Below, one piece after another: positions 10,746 to 21,982 of a stretch of DNA of 64,000 bases. The translations under genes and the position numbers were made by a program. Every line of letters begins with the position of its first letter. The first letter of the stretch is position 1. A model generated the notes under the pieces. It was not told the origin of the DNA and did no database searches. It saw nothing but the letters and a program-made list of their open reading frames with translations. The DNA lies in NCBI RefSeq assembly GCF_014650495.1, contig NZ_BMVB01000006.1, positions 124,001 to 188,000 of the forward strand, read 5' to 3'. The stretch is from Streptomyces cinnamoneus (GTDB lineage Bacteria; Actinomycetota; Actinomycetes; Streptomycetales; Streptomycetaceae).

Positions 10746-10759
10746 ACCGAACGATCGGT
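10746..10759. promoter_or_regulatory. PaaR-like operator ACCG-N2-CG-N2-CGGT
   Basis: ACCGAACGATCGGT matches the core of the actinobacterial PaaR (TetR family) operator, ACCGNNCGNNCGGT as I recall it; the outer arms of the published longer consensus are not conserved here. It lies downstream of the predicted -10 and 22 bp before paaK, the position expected for repression relieved by phenylacetyl-CoA. Confidence 0.6.
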
Positions 10760-10781
10760 CGGGTGACGGGGGCGACGGACG

Positions 10782-12098
10782 ATGACAGGTGGGCACAGCC
10801 TGCGGGGTGACGCGGACGCGGCGGAGCGGATGCCGCGGGAGGAGTTGGAGGCGCTGCAGTTGCAGCGCCTGAGAGCGGTGCTGCGCCACGTCTACGACCA
10901 CGTCCCCTTCTACCGCCGCTCGTTCGACGCCGCGGGCCTGCGGCCCGAGGACTGCCGCACGCCGGCGGACCTCGCCCGGTTCCCCTGCACGACCAAGGCG
11001 GATCTGCGCGAGCACTACCCCTTCGGCATGTTCGCGGTGGACCGGTCGCAGGTGCGGCGCCTGCACGCCTCCAGCGGCACGACGGGCGCACCGACCGTCG
11101 TGGGCTACACCGACCGCGACCTTGACGTCTGGGCGTCCCTGGTGGCCCGTTCGATCCGGGCGGCGGGCGGCCGTCCCGGCGATACGGTCCATGTGGCGTA
11201 CGGCTACGGCCTGTTCACCGGTGGGCTGGGGGCGCACTACGGTGCGGAGCGGCTGGGCTGCACGGTGATCCCCGCGTCCGGCGGGATGACCGAGCGCCAG
11301 GTGCGCCTCATCCGGGACCTCCGTCCCCGCGTCATCATGGTCACCCCCACGTACATGCTCACCCTGCTCGACGAGTTCGAGCGACAGGGCATCGACCCCC
11401 GCACCACCTCCCTCGCGGTGGGCATCTTCGGTGCCGAGCCGTGGACGGAGGGGATGCGCCGGGAGATCGAGGAGCGCTTCGCCCTCGACGCCGTGGACAT
11501 CTACGGGCTCTCGGAGGTGATGGGCCCCGGGGTGGCACAGGAGTGCGTGGAGACCAAGGACGGGCTGCACATCTGGGAGGACCACTTCTACCCGGAGGTC
11601 GTCGATCCCGTGACGGGCGAGCCGGTGCCGGACGGTGCGGTGGGCGAGCTGGTCCTCACCACGCTCACCAAGGAAGCCATGCCCGTGATCCGCTACCGCA
11701 CCCGGGACCTGACACGGCTGCTGCCCGGCACGGCCCGTGCCTTCCGGCGGATGGAGCGGATCACCGGCCGCACCGACGACCTGGTCATCGTGCGGGGGGT
11801 GAACCTCTTCCCCTCCCAGGTCGAGGAGATCGTCCTGAGCATCCCGGGCCTCGCGCCGCACTTCCAGTTGCGTGTGACCCGGGAGGGACGAATGGACCAC
11901 CTCACCGTGCGGGCCGAGGCGCGGCCGGAGGCGTCGGCCGCCCAACGGGCGGCGGCCGCCGCCGAGACGGCGCGCCGGGTCAAGGAAGGCATAGGCGTCT
12001 CGGCGTCGGTCGACGTCGTGGACCCCGGCACCCTGGAGCGGTCCGTGGGCAAGCTCCGGCGGATCGTCGACGAGCGTGGCCGCACCCCGCACGACTGA
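10782..12098 (+). CDS. paaK: Phenylacetate--CoA ligase
   Basis: 438 residues. Converts phenylacetate, ATP and CoA to phenylacetyl-CoA, the first step of the aerobic phenylacetate pathway. Diagnostic PaaK features are the N-terminal LQRLRAVLRHVYDHVPFYRR, the P-loop ASSGTTGAPTVVGYT, YGYGLFTGGLG, IYGLSEVMGPGVAQEC, and the C-terminal RTDDLVIVRGVNLFPSQVEE with SVGKLRRIVD at the end. Length matches the family (~430-440). None of the paaABCDE oxygenase or beta-oxidation paa genes are adjacent, so this copy is detached from the pathway cluster but carries a PaaR-like site. Confidence 0.93.
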   Translation: MTGGHSLRGDADAAERMPREELEALQLQRLRAVLRHVYDHVPFYRRSFDAAGLRPEDCRTPADLARFPCTTKADLREHYPFGMFAVDRSQVRRLHASSGTTGAPTVVGYTDRDLDVWASLVARSIRAAGGRPGDTVHVAYGYGLFTGGLGAHYGAERLGCTVIPASGGMTERQVRLIRDLRPRVIMVTPTYMLTLLDEFERQGIDPRTTSLAVGIFGAEPWTEGMRREIEERFALDAVDIYGLSEVMGPGVAQECVETKDGLHIWEDHFYPEVVDPVTGEPVPDGAVGELVLTTLTKEAMPVIRYRTRDLTRLLPGTARAFRRMERITGRTDDLVIVRGVNLFPSQVEEIVLSIPGLAPHFQLRVTREGRMDHLTVRAEARPEASAAQRAAAAAETARRVKEGIGVSASVDVVDPGTLERSVGKLRRIVDERGRTPHD

Positions 12099-12122
12099 AC
12101 CATCCCCGCACGACTGAACCAT
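12085..12122. repeat. 19-bp perfect tandem duplication across the paaK stop codon
   Basis: CCCCGCACGACTGAACCAT occurs at 12085-12103 and again at 12104-12122. The first copy contains the paaK stop (TGA 12096-12098), so the reading frame end is unaffected. It looks like a recent replication-slippage duplication. Confidence 0.9.
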
Positions 12123-12155
12123 GACGCCACCGACCGCGTCACGAAGGGCGTCGGT
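12123..12155 (+). terminator. Probable paaK terminator
   Basis: GACGCC/GGCGTC or the overlapping ACCGAC/GTCGGT can form a stem, directly followed by TTTCCCTTT. It lies 25 bp after the paaK stop and just before the acylase ribosome site. Confidence 0.4.
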
Positions 12156-12181
12156 TTCCCTTTCTCCCACAGGAGTTCGCC

Positions 12182-14614
12182 TTGCTCCTCCGTCACCGCT
12201 TACGCACGCTGGCCGTCGCCGGCCTCGCCCTGCTGACCGGCGCGAGCGCGCTGCCGGCCACGGCAGCGGCCGCCCCGGCGCCGGACCGTGCGCTCCAGCC
12301 GTCCGGCGGCGGCCTGTCCGCCGTGATCCGCTACACCGAGTACGGCATTCCGCACATCGTCGGCAAGGACTACGCGAGCCTCGGCTTCGGCAACGGCTGG
12401 GCACAGGCCGCCGACAACGTCTGTGAGCTCGCAGGCGGCTTCGTCACCCTGCGCGGGGAGCGCTCCCTGGCCTTCGGTGCCGACGCCCCGGCCGACGCGG
12501 CGCTGTCCTCGGCCCGCGACAACCTCTCCAGCGACCTGTTCTTCCGCGGCGTCAACGACGCCCGGACGGTGGAGAAGCTCCTCGACCAGCCCGCCCCGCG
12601 CGGGCCGAGCAGGCAGGCCAAGGAGCTGGCGCGCGGCTGGGCGGCGGGCTACAACGCCTGGCTGCGGCAGAACCGCATCGCCGACCCCGCCTGCCGCGGC
12701 AAGGACTGGGTCCGCCCGGTCACCGCCCTCGACGTCGCCCGGCGCGGCTACGCCATCACGCTGCTGGGCGGCGAGGGGCAGGCCGCCGACGGCATCGTCG
12801 GCGCCCGGCCCCCGGCCGGGAAGACCGTGGCACGGCCGCCGGCCGGCGCGGCGAAGCCGGACCTGGCAGCCGCGGCCCGCACGTTCTTCGACCGCGAGAA
12901 CGCCGCCATGGGGTCGAACGCGGTGGCCTTCTCGGGTGGGACCACCGCCGACGGGCGGGGCCTGCTCCTGGGCAACCCGCACTACCCCTGGTCGGGCGGC
13001 CGCCGCTTCTGGCAGTCGCAGCTGACCATTCCCGGCGAGCTGAACGTCTCCGGCGCCTCGCTGCTCGGCCTCCCGATCACCTCCATCGGCCACAACGGCG
13101 ACATGGCCTGGAGCCACACCGTCTCCACGGGCGTGCCGATGAGCGTGTACGAGCTGAAGCTGCGGCCCGGCGACCCGTACACCTACCTCGTGGACGGCAG
13201 ACCCGAGCGGATGACCGGCCGGACGGTCACCGTCACCGTGCGCGGCAAGGACGGCAGGCCGGAGAAGGTCAGCCGCACCCAGTGGCGGACGCGCTTCGGC
13301 CCGGTGATCAGCGGGCTGGGCGAGGATCTGCCCCTGCCGTGGACGGCCGCGTCGGCGTTCGCCCTGGTCGACCCCAACGCCGCCAACCTCCGTTTCCTGG
13401 ACGCCTCCCTGGGCCTGAGCAAGGCCCGCTCGGTGCAGGACGCCCGGGCAGCGCTCGACCGCGCCCAGGGGCTGCCCTGGGTCAACACGGTCGCCGCCGA
13501 CTCCGGGGGCCACAGCCTCTACACCCAGGCGCAGGTCCTGCCGCGCGTCACCGACGAGCTCGCCCGTCGCTGCTCCACCCCGGCCGGGCAGCAGACCTTC
13601 CCCGCCGGGGGCCTGGCGATCCTGGACGGCTCACGCGGCGCCTGCGCGCTCGGCAAGGACGCCGACGCCGTCCAGCCAGGGATCTTCGGTCCCCGAGCCA
13701 TGCCGACGCTGGTCGACGCTCCGTACGCCGAGAACTCCAACGACAGCGCCTGGCTGGCCAACGCGGACCGGCCGCTCACCGGCTACCCGCGCATCTTCGG
13801 CGACGTCGCCACACCGCGCTCCCTGCGTACCCGGGGCGCCGTCGAGGACGTCTCCGCCATGGCCGGTCGTGGCAGGCTCACCGTGGACGACCTGCAGAAG
13901 CATCAGTTCCGCAACCGCGCGCCCGCCGGTGACCTGGCCGCCGCGGACGCGGCCAAGGCGTGTGCCGCACTGCCGGGCGGCAAGGCCGTCGACAGCAAGG
14001 GGACGACCGTCGACGTGTCGGCCGCCTGCGCCGTCCTGGCCGGCTGGGACCGCACCATGAACACCGGCAGCAGGGGTGCCCTGCTCTTCGACCGCTTCTG
14101 GCGCACGCTGACCGCCGACGGGCAGGCGGAGGTCTGGCGGGTCCCCTTCGATCCCCAGAAGCCCGTGACCACGCCGAACACCCTCAACACCCAGGGCCCG
14201 GCCTTCGCCCGGTCCCTGGCGGATACGGTCGGCCAGCTGCGGGCGGCGGGCATCGCCCTCGACGCGCCCCTGGGCGAGCACCAGTTCGTGGTGCGCAACG
14301 GCAAGCGCATCCCCATACCCGGGGGCGGGCTGGGCGTGTGGAACATGATCGTCGCCCCGTGGGACGCCGCCCGCGGCGGCTACGCCGACGTGGTGCACGG
14401 CTCCAGTTACCTCCAGGCCGTCGGCTTCGACGGCAAGGGGTGCCCGGTGGCCCGGACCCTCCTCACATACAGCCAGTCGGCTTTCAGCGGCTCGCCCCAC
14501 CACAGCGACCAGACCGAGCTGTTCTCGGCCGGGCGCATGGTGCAGGGCCGGTTCTGCGAGAAGGACATCATGGCGTCGCCGCAGCTGAAGGTGGTGCACG
14601 TCAGGGAGGGCTGA
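12182..14614 (+). CDS. Secreted penicillin-acylase-family Ntn hydrolase (lipopeptide/AHL acylase type)
   Basis: 810 residues. A Sec signal (residues ~1-32, ending TAAAAP) is followed by an alpha domain and then AAMGSNAVAFSGG. Autocleavage between Gly244 and Ser245 would free Ser245 as the N-terminal nucleophile of the beta chain. The family removes acyl side chains from aculeacin-type lipopeptides, penicillin V or N-acyl-homoserine lactones; length and HxxYG... features (TEYGIPHIVGKD, GNPHYPWSGGRRFWQSQL) fit the aculeacin-acylase/PvdQ/AhlM branch. Starts at TTG with AGGAG seven bases before it. Converges with the ChW-repeat gene. Substrate not predictable. Confidence 0.88.
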   Translation: MLLRHRLRTLAVAGLALLTGASALPATAAAAPAPDRALQPSGGGLSAVIRYTEYGIPHIVGKDYASLGFGNGWAQAADNVCELAGGFVTLRGERSLAFGADAPADAALSSARDNLSSDLFFRGVNDARTVEKLLDQPAPRGPSRQAKELARGWAAGYNAWLRQNRIADPACRGKDWVRPVTALDVARRGYAITLLGGEGQAADGIVGARPPAGKTVARPPAGAAKPDLAAAARTFFDRENAAMGSNAVAFSGGTTADGRGLLLGNPHYPWSGGRRFWQSQLTIPGELNVSGASLLGLPITSIGHNGDMAWSHTVSTGVPMSVYELKLRPGDPYTYLVDGRPERMTGRTVTVTVRGKDGRPEKVSRTQWRTRFGPVISGLGEDLPLPWTAASAFALVDPNAANLRFLDASLGLSKARSVQDARAALDRAQGLPWVNTVAADSGGHSLYTQAQVLPRVTDELARRCSTPAGQQTFPAGGLAILDGSRGACALGKDADAVQPGIFGPRAMPTLVDAPYAENSNDSAWLANADRPLTGYPRIFGDVATPRSLRTRGAVEDVSAMAGRGRLTVDDLQKHQFRNRAPAGDLAAADAAKACAALPGGKAVDSKGTTVDVSAACAVLAGWDRTMNTGSRGALLFDRFWRTLTADGQAEVWRVPFDPQKPVTTPNTLNTQGPAFARSLADTVGQLRAAGIALDAPLGEHQFVVRNGKRIPIPGGGLGVWNMIVAPWDAARGGYADVVHGSSYLQAVGFDGKGCPVARTLLTYSQSAFSGSPHHSDQTELFSAGRMVQGRFCEKDIMASPQLKVVHVREG

Positions 14615-14633
14615 GCCCCGCGGCCCGGCCGAC

Positions 14634-14666
14634 GGGGCGCACCGCGCCGCTCGCGCGGTGCGCCCC
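14634..14666. terminator. Bidirectional 13-bp hairpin
   Basis: GGGGCGCACCGCG (14634-14646) pairs perfectly with 14654-14666 around a 7-nt loop. It lies between the acylase stop (14614) and the convergent ChW gene stop (14699). Confidence 0.75.
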
Positions 14667-14698
14667 TGGTCGTTGCCGCCCGGTGGTCCGGAGCGGGG

Positions 14699-15277
14699 TC
14701 AGACGTCTATCTGGATCGCCTCCATGCGGCGGGACTGGCCCGTGGTGCCGACGGTGACCGGGTTGCCGCGGACGGCGTGCTGCCAGCCGATGCCCTCCAG
14801 GTGTGCCCGGGCCGTGACGGAGCCGGAGGCCACGCTGATGTGGAGGGCCTCCATCCGCCGGGACTGGCCGGTGGTGCCCGCGACGACGTTCTGGTAGTCG
14901 CCGCCGCAGCGGGTGCCCTGCCAGCCGATGTCGGCGAGGTGGGCGTTGAGGCACACCCCGCCGACGTTGCCCACGGCGACCTCGATGGCCTCCATGCGGC
15001 GCGACTGGCCCGTGGTGCCGGCGACGCTGCCGTCGCAGACGGCCGGCAGCCAGCCGAGATCGGCCACGTGCACGCGGTAACAGACGATTCTGCCGGCCGC
15101 GGCGCCGCGGTTGGCCAGTTCGGCCTTCACCGCGTCGGCCGCGGTGCCGGTGGCGCCGGACCGGGCGGTTTCGCCGGTCGTCCGGGCCTGGGCGGTGGCG
15201 GTGCCCGTGAGGCCGAGCACGGCCGCGGCGGACAGGGCCAGCAGTGCCTTGCTGCTCTTGGTGACGAAGCCGTTCAC
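14699..15277 (-). CDS. Secreted ChW-repeat (hydrophobic W) protein
   Basis: 192 residues: signal peptide (~1-31, KALLALSAAAVLGLTG core), a ~35-residue linker, then three ChW repeats of ~40 aa. Each has an H-x-x-x-(I/L)-GW core (HVADLGW, HLADIGW, HLEGIGW) and an almost identical end (GTTGQSRRMEAI or MEAL followed by a beta strand). ChW repeats were first described in Clostridium acetobutylicum and are also found in Streptomyces; they are thought to mediate surface or carbohydrate/protein binding. The protein contains nothing but repeats, so it is an adhesin- or inhibitor-like secreted protein rather than an enzyme. Confidence 0.85.
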   Translation of the reverse strand: MNGFVTKSSKALLALSAAAVLGLTGTATAQARTTGETARSGATGTAADAVKAELANRGAAAGRIVCYRVHVADLGWLPAVCDGSVAGTTGQSRRMEAIEVAVGNVGGVCLNAHLADIGWQGTRCGGDYQNVVAGTTGQSRRMEALHISVASGSVTARAHLEGIGWQHAVRGNPVTVGTTGQSRRMEAIQIDV

Positions 15278-15408
15278 AGCGGTCTCCTCCTGTTGTCGGT
15301 CGGACCGCCGTCCTGTCTAGCGAGCCCCGGGAGGGCGCAGTACCCCCCGTGCCCGGCATCGGCCGGGAACCGCCGTGGAGCGGCGGGCTCCGCACCGGCG
15401 GGAAACGG

Positions 15409-16959
15409 TCACCCCGTGCGCTCGCGGCCCCGCCAGTACGGTTCGCGCAGCCGGCGTTTGTAGAGCTTGCCGTTGGGGTCGCGGGGCATGGCCGCGATGA
15501 ACTCCACCGACCTGGGGCGCTTGTAGCCGGCCAGCAGGCCGGCGCAGTGCTCCAGGAGGGTGGCGGCCAGGGCCTCGTCCGGCCGGTGTCCCTCGGCGGG
15601 CTCCACGACGGCCTTGACCTCCTCGCCCCAGTCGTCGTGCGGGATGCCGAAGACGGCGGCGTCGGCGACGGCCGGGTGGGCCAGGAGCGCGGACTCGACC
15701 TCGGCGGGGTAGATGTTGACGCCGCCCGAGATGATCAGGTCGATCTTGCGGTCGTGGAGGAAGAGGTAGCCGTCCTCGTCGAGGCGGCCCAGGTCGCCGA
15801 CGGTGAAGAAGTCGCCGACCCGGCTGCGCTCCGTCTTGGCGGCGTCCTTGTGGTAGGCGAAGCGGCCGGTGGTCATCCGCAGGTAGACGGTGCCGACCTC
15901 ACCGGCGGGCAGGGCCTTGCCCTCGTCGTCGAGCACGGCGAGTTCGCTGATGGGCCAGGCCCGGCCGACCGTGCCCGGTCTGCGCAGCCACTCCTCGGCG
16001 GTGGCGAAGGCGCCGCCGCCCTCGCTGGCCGCGTAGTACTCCTCGACGCAGGTGCCCCACCAGTCGATCATGGCTCGTTTCACGTGTTCCGGGCAGGGGG
16101 CGGCGCCGTGCAGGGCGTGCCGCATGGAGGAGACGTCATAGCGTTCGCGCACGTCGTGCGGCAGGGCGAGCAGGCGCTGGAACTGGGTGGGCACCATGTG
16201 GGTGTGGGTGCACCGGTGGGTGTCGATCAGGCGCAGCATCTCCTGGGGCGTCCACTTGTCCATCACCACCAGCCGGTGCCCGATGTGCAGGGACGCGGCG
16301 GCGAACTGCAGGACGGCCGTGTGGTAGAGCGGCGAGCAGACCAGGTGGACGTTGCCGCCGGCCGGCTGGATGCCGAAGATCCCGAGGAAGCCGCCGAGAT
16401 GGCTCTCCTCGGGCGGCCGGCCGTTCAGGGGGCGACGGATGCCGCGGGGGCGTCCCGTGGTGCCGGAGGTGTAGTTCATGACCCAGCCGAGGGTCCGGCC
16501 GGCGGGCGGGGTGCCGGGCTGCCCGTCGAGGAGCGTGGCGTACGGGCGGAATCCCGGGACGTCACCGACGGCGTACCGCCGGGCCGCGGGCAGGTTCGCC
16601 TCGTCGGCGGCGGCCGCGGCTGCGGCGCCCCAGCGCTCGTGGGCGATGAGCACCTTGGCCCCGGAGTCGGCGACGATCCAGGCGATCTCCGCTGCGAGGA
16701 GGTGGTGGTTGACGGGCACCAGGTAGAAGCCGGCCTGGGTGGCGGCGAGATGGGCCGTGAGGAACTCCGCGCCGTTGGGCAGGACGGTGGCGAAGGCGTC
16801 GCCCTCGCGGAGGCCGGCGGCGCGGAGGCCGTGGACCAGGCGGTTGGCCTCGGCGTGCAGGCGACCTGCGGTCCAGCCCTCCCCCTGCGGGGTGATCAGG
16901 ACGACGCGGCCGGGGTTCTCCGTGGCCTGCGCCCAGAAGCCGTTGCTCTTTTGCGTCAT
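15409..16959 (-). CDS. Acyl-CoA synthetase (FadD family)
   Basis: 516 residues. NYTSGTTGRPRGIRRPL is the AMP-binding P-loop motif, YYAASEGGG the adenine-contact region, VGDLGRLDEDGYLFLHDR the ribose-binding Asp motif, ISGGVNIYPAEVESAL the hinge/CoA region and DPNGKLYKRRL the terminal Lys. ATG 16959 is preceded by AGGAGGA at 8-nt spacing and overlaps the stop of the upstream nitronate-monooxygenase-like gene (ATGA), so the two are translationally coupled. The pair sits behind the second CTGAC-N5-GTCAG operator. Confidence 0.9.
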   Translation of the reverse strand: MTQKSNGFWAQATENPGRVVLITPQGEGWTAGRLHAEANRLVHGLRAAGLREGDAFATVLPNGAEFLTAHLAATQAGFYLVPVNHHLLAAEIAWIVADSGAKVLIAHERWGAAAAAAADEANLPAARRYAVGDVPGFRPYATLLDGQPGTPPAGRTLGWVMNYTSGTTGRPRGIRRPLNGRPPEESHLGGFLGIFGIQPAGGNVHLVCSPLYHTAVLQFAAASLHIGHRLVVMDKWTPQEMLRLIDTHRCTHTHMVPTQFQRLLALPHDVRERYDVSSMRHALHGAAPCPEHVKRAMIDWWGTCVEEYYAASEGGGAFATAEEWLRRPGTVGRAWPISELAVLDDEGKALPAGEVGTVYLRMTTGRFAYHKDAAKTERSRVGDFFTVGDLGRLDEDGYLFLHDRKIDLIISGGVNIYPAEVESALLAHPAVADAAVFGIPHDDWGEEVKAVVEPAEGHRPDEALAATLLEHCAGLLAGYKRPRSVEFIAAMPRDPNGKLYKRRLREPYWRGRERTG

Positions 16960-18152
16960 GGCGTGGTGTCCTCCTGGGGCGCGTCGCAGGGTGCGGCTCG
17001 GTGGGTGGCGTCGTGCCCGCCCTCCCCCGGCTGCCGCCGGGAGGTGCCCCCGGACGGCGGAACGACTGCCCGCAACCGCTCCACTGCTCGCTCGAAGCCG
17101 CGGGTCAGGTCGTCCACGACCGCCTGGACGGAACGTACGGAGTCCATCGCCCCCACGATCTGGCCCACCGGCGTGCCCAGCAGGGGCAGGGCCTCGTACT
17201 TCTGGATGCGGGTGAGGGCTTCCGCGACGAGCAGGCCCTGGAGCGGCATGGGCAGGGGGCCGGGGCCGGCCGGGTCGTCCCAGGCGTCGGTCCAGGCGGT
17301 GCGCAGCTGACGGGCGGGCTTGCCGGTGAGGGCCCGGGAGCGGACGGTGTCCCCGGATCCGGCGGCGAGGAGCTTCGCGGTCAGGGCCCGGGAGGGCAGC
17401 GCGGCCTCCTCGGTGGTGAGCCACAGGGAGCCGAGCCAGACGCCCTGGGCGCCCAGGGCGAGGCCGGCGGCGATCTGTTCCCCGCTGCCGATGCCGCCGG
17501 CGGCCAGCACGGGCAGCGGGTCGACGGCCCGGACGACCTCGGGGGTCAGCACCATGGTGGCGATCTCCCCGGTGTGGCCGCCGGCTTCGTAGCCCTGGGC
17601 GACGACGATGTCGACGCCGGCGTCCGCGTGGCGGGCGGCGTGGCGGGCGCTGCCGGCGAGCGCGGCGACGAGGGCGCCGTGCCGGTGGGCGCGGTCGACG
17701 ACATCGGCGGGCGGCGGGCCGAGGGCGTTGGCCAGGAGCTTCACCGGGTAGTCGAAGGCGACGTCCAGCTGGGTGCGGGCCACCTCCTCCATCCATCCGG
17801 TGATGCGCCACCCGGACGGATCGCCCTCGGCGAGCGCGGGCACGCCGTACCGGGCGAGGGTCTCCTGGACGAACCGGCGGTGGCCGGGCGGGATCATCGC
17901 CTCGACGTCGGCCTCGGTGACGCCCTCGGCCCTCCTCGCGGGCATGACGACGTCGAGCCCGTACGGTCTGCCGTCGGTGTGCTCCTCCATCCAGTCGAGG
18001 TCGCGCGCGAGGTCGCCGGGGGCGCGGTAGCGCACCGCGCCCAGGACGCCGAACCCGCCGGCGCGGCTGATGGCGGCGGCCACCGCGGGGAAGGGAGTGA
18101 AACCGAAGAGGGCGTGCTCGATGCCCATCCGGCTGCTCAGCTCGGTCCGCAT
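16956..18152 (-). CDS. Nitronate monooxygenase-like FMN enzyme
   Basis: 398 residues, TIM-barrel FMN family (2-nitropropane dioxygenase/NMO). Features: N-terminal GFTPFPAVAAAISRAGGFGVLGA, the catalytic-His motif AQGYEAGGHTG, and phosphate-binding VLAAGGIGSGEQIAAGLALGAQGVW split across two strands. Members oxidise alkyl nitronates, but many actinobacterial copies beside acyl-CoA genes have no assigned substrate and a few act as enoyl reductases. Co-transcription with an acyl-CoA synthetase favours a role in acyl metabolism (inference). The last ~40 residues are low-complexity. Confidence 0.85.
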   Translation of the reverse strand: MRTELSSRMGIEHALFGFTPFPAVAAAISRAGGFGVLGAVRYRAPGDLARDLDWMEEHTDGRPYGLDVVMPARRAEGVTEADVEAMIPPGHRRFVQETLARYGVPALAEGDPSGWRITGWMEEVARTQLDVAFDYPVKLLANALGPPPADVVDRAHRHGALVAALAGSARHAARHADAGVDIVVAQGYEAGGHTGEIATMVLTPEVVRAVDPLPVLAAGGIGSGEQIAAGLALGAQGVWLGSLWLTTEEAALPSRALTAKLLAAGSGDTVRSRALTGKPARQLRTAWTDAWDDPAGPGPLPMPLQGLLVAEALTRIQKYEALPLLGTPVGQIVGAMDSVRSVQAVVDDLTRGFERAVERLRAVVPPSGGTSRRQPGEGGHDATHRAAPCDAPQEDTTP

Positions 18153-18206
18153 GGGCGGCAGGATGCCGCAGCGGCCCCGGGGAGGGAACCCGGCGGCATC
18201 ATTTTT

Positions 18207-18217
18207 CTGACGCAGCG

Positions 18218-18221
<4 letters not shown>
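18207..18221. promoter_or_regulatory. Second CTGAC-N5-GTCAG operator
   Basis: CTGACGCAGCGTCAG, preceded by TTTTT, 55 bp upstream of the NMO-like/FadD pair. Its 3' half overlaps the stop codon of the kinase gene (18218-18220), so transcription of the kinase gene reads straight into this promoter. Same half-sites and spacing as 8967-8981. Confidence 0.6.
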
Positions 18222-20503
<2,282 letters not shown>

Positions 20504-20613
20504 GCTGTGCCGCCGCCCCCGTCGTTTGGCTCCGCCTCCCCCGGCCCCTCAAGTATGGCGGCCCCTCAGTGCGGCTTGTAGCCCGACGGACGGCTCCGGG
20601 GGGCGGATGTGCG

Positions 20614-21801
20614 TCAGCGGCGCACCCGGGGCATGCCCAGGCCGATCCAGGAGATGATCTCCCGCTGGATCTCGTTGTTGCCGCCGCCGAAGGTGAAGAT
20701 GACGGCGCTGCGGTAGCCGCGCTCCAGCTCGCCGCGGAGGACCGCGCCCGCGGAGCCCTCCTTGAGGGGGCCGGCCGCGCCCAGGACCTCCATCAGCCAG
20801 GCGTAGGCCGCCCGGCGCGCCTCGGAGCCGTAGACCTTGACCGCCGAGGCGTCCTGCGGGGTGAGCGCGCCGCGCTGGAGGGCGTCGACCATCCGCCAGT
20901 TCAGCAGCCGCATCGCGTCCAGCCGCACATGGGTGCGGGCGAGGAGGCCGCGCACCCAGCCCAGGTCGGCGACGCGGCGGCCGTCGGCGAGCTTGGTGGC
21001 GGCGGCCCAGTCACGGACGTCGCGCAGGGCCCTGATGGCGGTGGTGCCGTGGGCGGCGAGGGTGACGCGCTCGTGGTTGAGCTGAGTGGTGATCAGGCGC
21101 CAGCCCTGGTTCTCCTCGCCGACCCGGCGGGAGAAGGGGACGCGGACGTTCTCGTAGTGGCTGGCGGTGGTGTCGTGCGAGGCCAGCGTGTTGATCAGGG
21201 TGCAGGAGTAGCCGGGGTCGCTGGTGGGGACGAGGAGGATGCTGATGCCCTTGTGCGGCGGGACGCCTTCCGTCACGGGGGCGGTGCGGACGGCGAGCCA
21301 GACCCAGTCGGCGGTGTCGCCGTTGGTGGTCCAGATCTTCTGCCCGTTCACCACGTACGCGTCGCCGTCGCGCACCGCCCGGGTGGTGAGGGAGGCGAGG
21401 TCGGTGCCGGCGCCGGGCTCGCTGTAGCCGATGGCGAAGTCCAGCTCGCCGGAGAGGATGCCCGGGAGGAAGGTCGCCTTCTGCTCGTCGGTGCCGAACC
21501 GCATGAGGGTGGGGCCGACCGTGTTGAGCGCCATGAGCGGCAGCGGCACCCCGGCCTGGGCGGCCTCGTCGAAGAAGATGAACTGCTCGACGGGGGTCAT
21601 CCCGCTGCCCCCGTACTCCTTCGGCCACCCCACGCCGAGGCGGCCGTCCGCGCCGAGGCGGCGGACGGTCCGCCGGTAGAACCGCTTCCGCTCGGCCGCG
21701 TCGGCATGCCGCGCGGACGCCTCGTCGGGTACCAGATCCGCGAAGTACGCGCGCAGTTCGGCCCGTAACCGCTGCTGCTGCGGGGTGTACTGGAGATCCA
21801 C
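20614..21801 (-). CDS. Acyl-CoA dehydrogenase
   Basis: 395 residues. FAD-dependent alpha,beta-dehydrogenation of an acyl-CoA. Visible family motifs are GWPKEYGGSGMTPVEQFIF, FAIGYSEPGAGTDLASL, VNGQKIWTTNGDTADWVW (flavin/substrate contacts) and GGGNNEIQREIISWIGLGMPR at the C-terminus. The frame extends to 21912, but GTG 21801 with GGAGGGG just upstream gives the usual start (VDLQYTPQQQRLRAELRAYF). Of the type found in sterol/side-chain FadE clusters rather than short-chain Acd. Separated by 110 bp from the kinase gene in the same direction. Confidence 0.9.
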   Translation of the reverse strand: MDLQYTPQQQRLRAELRAYFADLVPDEASARHADAAERKRFYRRTVRRLGADGRLGVGWPKEYGGSGMTPVEQFIFFDEAAQAGVPLPLMALNTVGPTLMRFGTDEQKATFLPGILSGELDFAIGYSEPGAGTDLASLTTRAVRDGDAYVVNGQKIWTTNGDTADWVWLAVRTAPVTEGVPPHKGISILLVPTSDPGYSCTLINTLASHDTTASHYENVRVPFSRRVGEENQGWRLITTQLNHERVTLAAHGTTAIRALRDVRDWAAATKLADGRRVADLGWVRGLLARTHVRLDAMRLLNWRMVDALQRGALTPQDASAVKVYGSEARRAAYAWLMEVLGAAGPLKEGSAGAVLRGELERGYRSAVIFTFGGGNNEIQREIISWIGLGMPRVRR

Positions 21802-21918
21802 GGCCCCTCCATGTGGTCGCCGGCGGTCCCTGTGGGTGCGGGCGGACACGGTAGAACGCGGTGCGGCAATACGGAAGGCACGCGCGGCCGCGGGCGGACC
21901 GTGCCCGGTCAACGCGAA

Positions 21919-21944
21919 GGGCGGACCCCCGAAGGGGTCCGCCC
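21919..21944 (-). terminator. Terminator hairpin after the PAP2 gene
   Basis: GGGCGGACCCC (21919-21929) pairs perfectly with 21934-21944, loop CGAA. It lies 39 bp past the PAP2 stop, in the gap before the acyl-CoA dehydrogenase. Confidence 0.65.
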
Positions 21945-21982
21945 TGGTCGTGCGCTGCTGTGCGTAAGGCCGTGCCGCGGCC

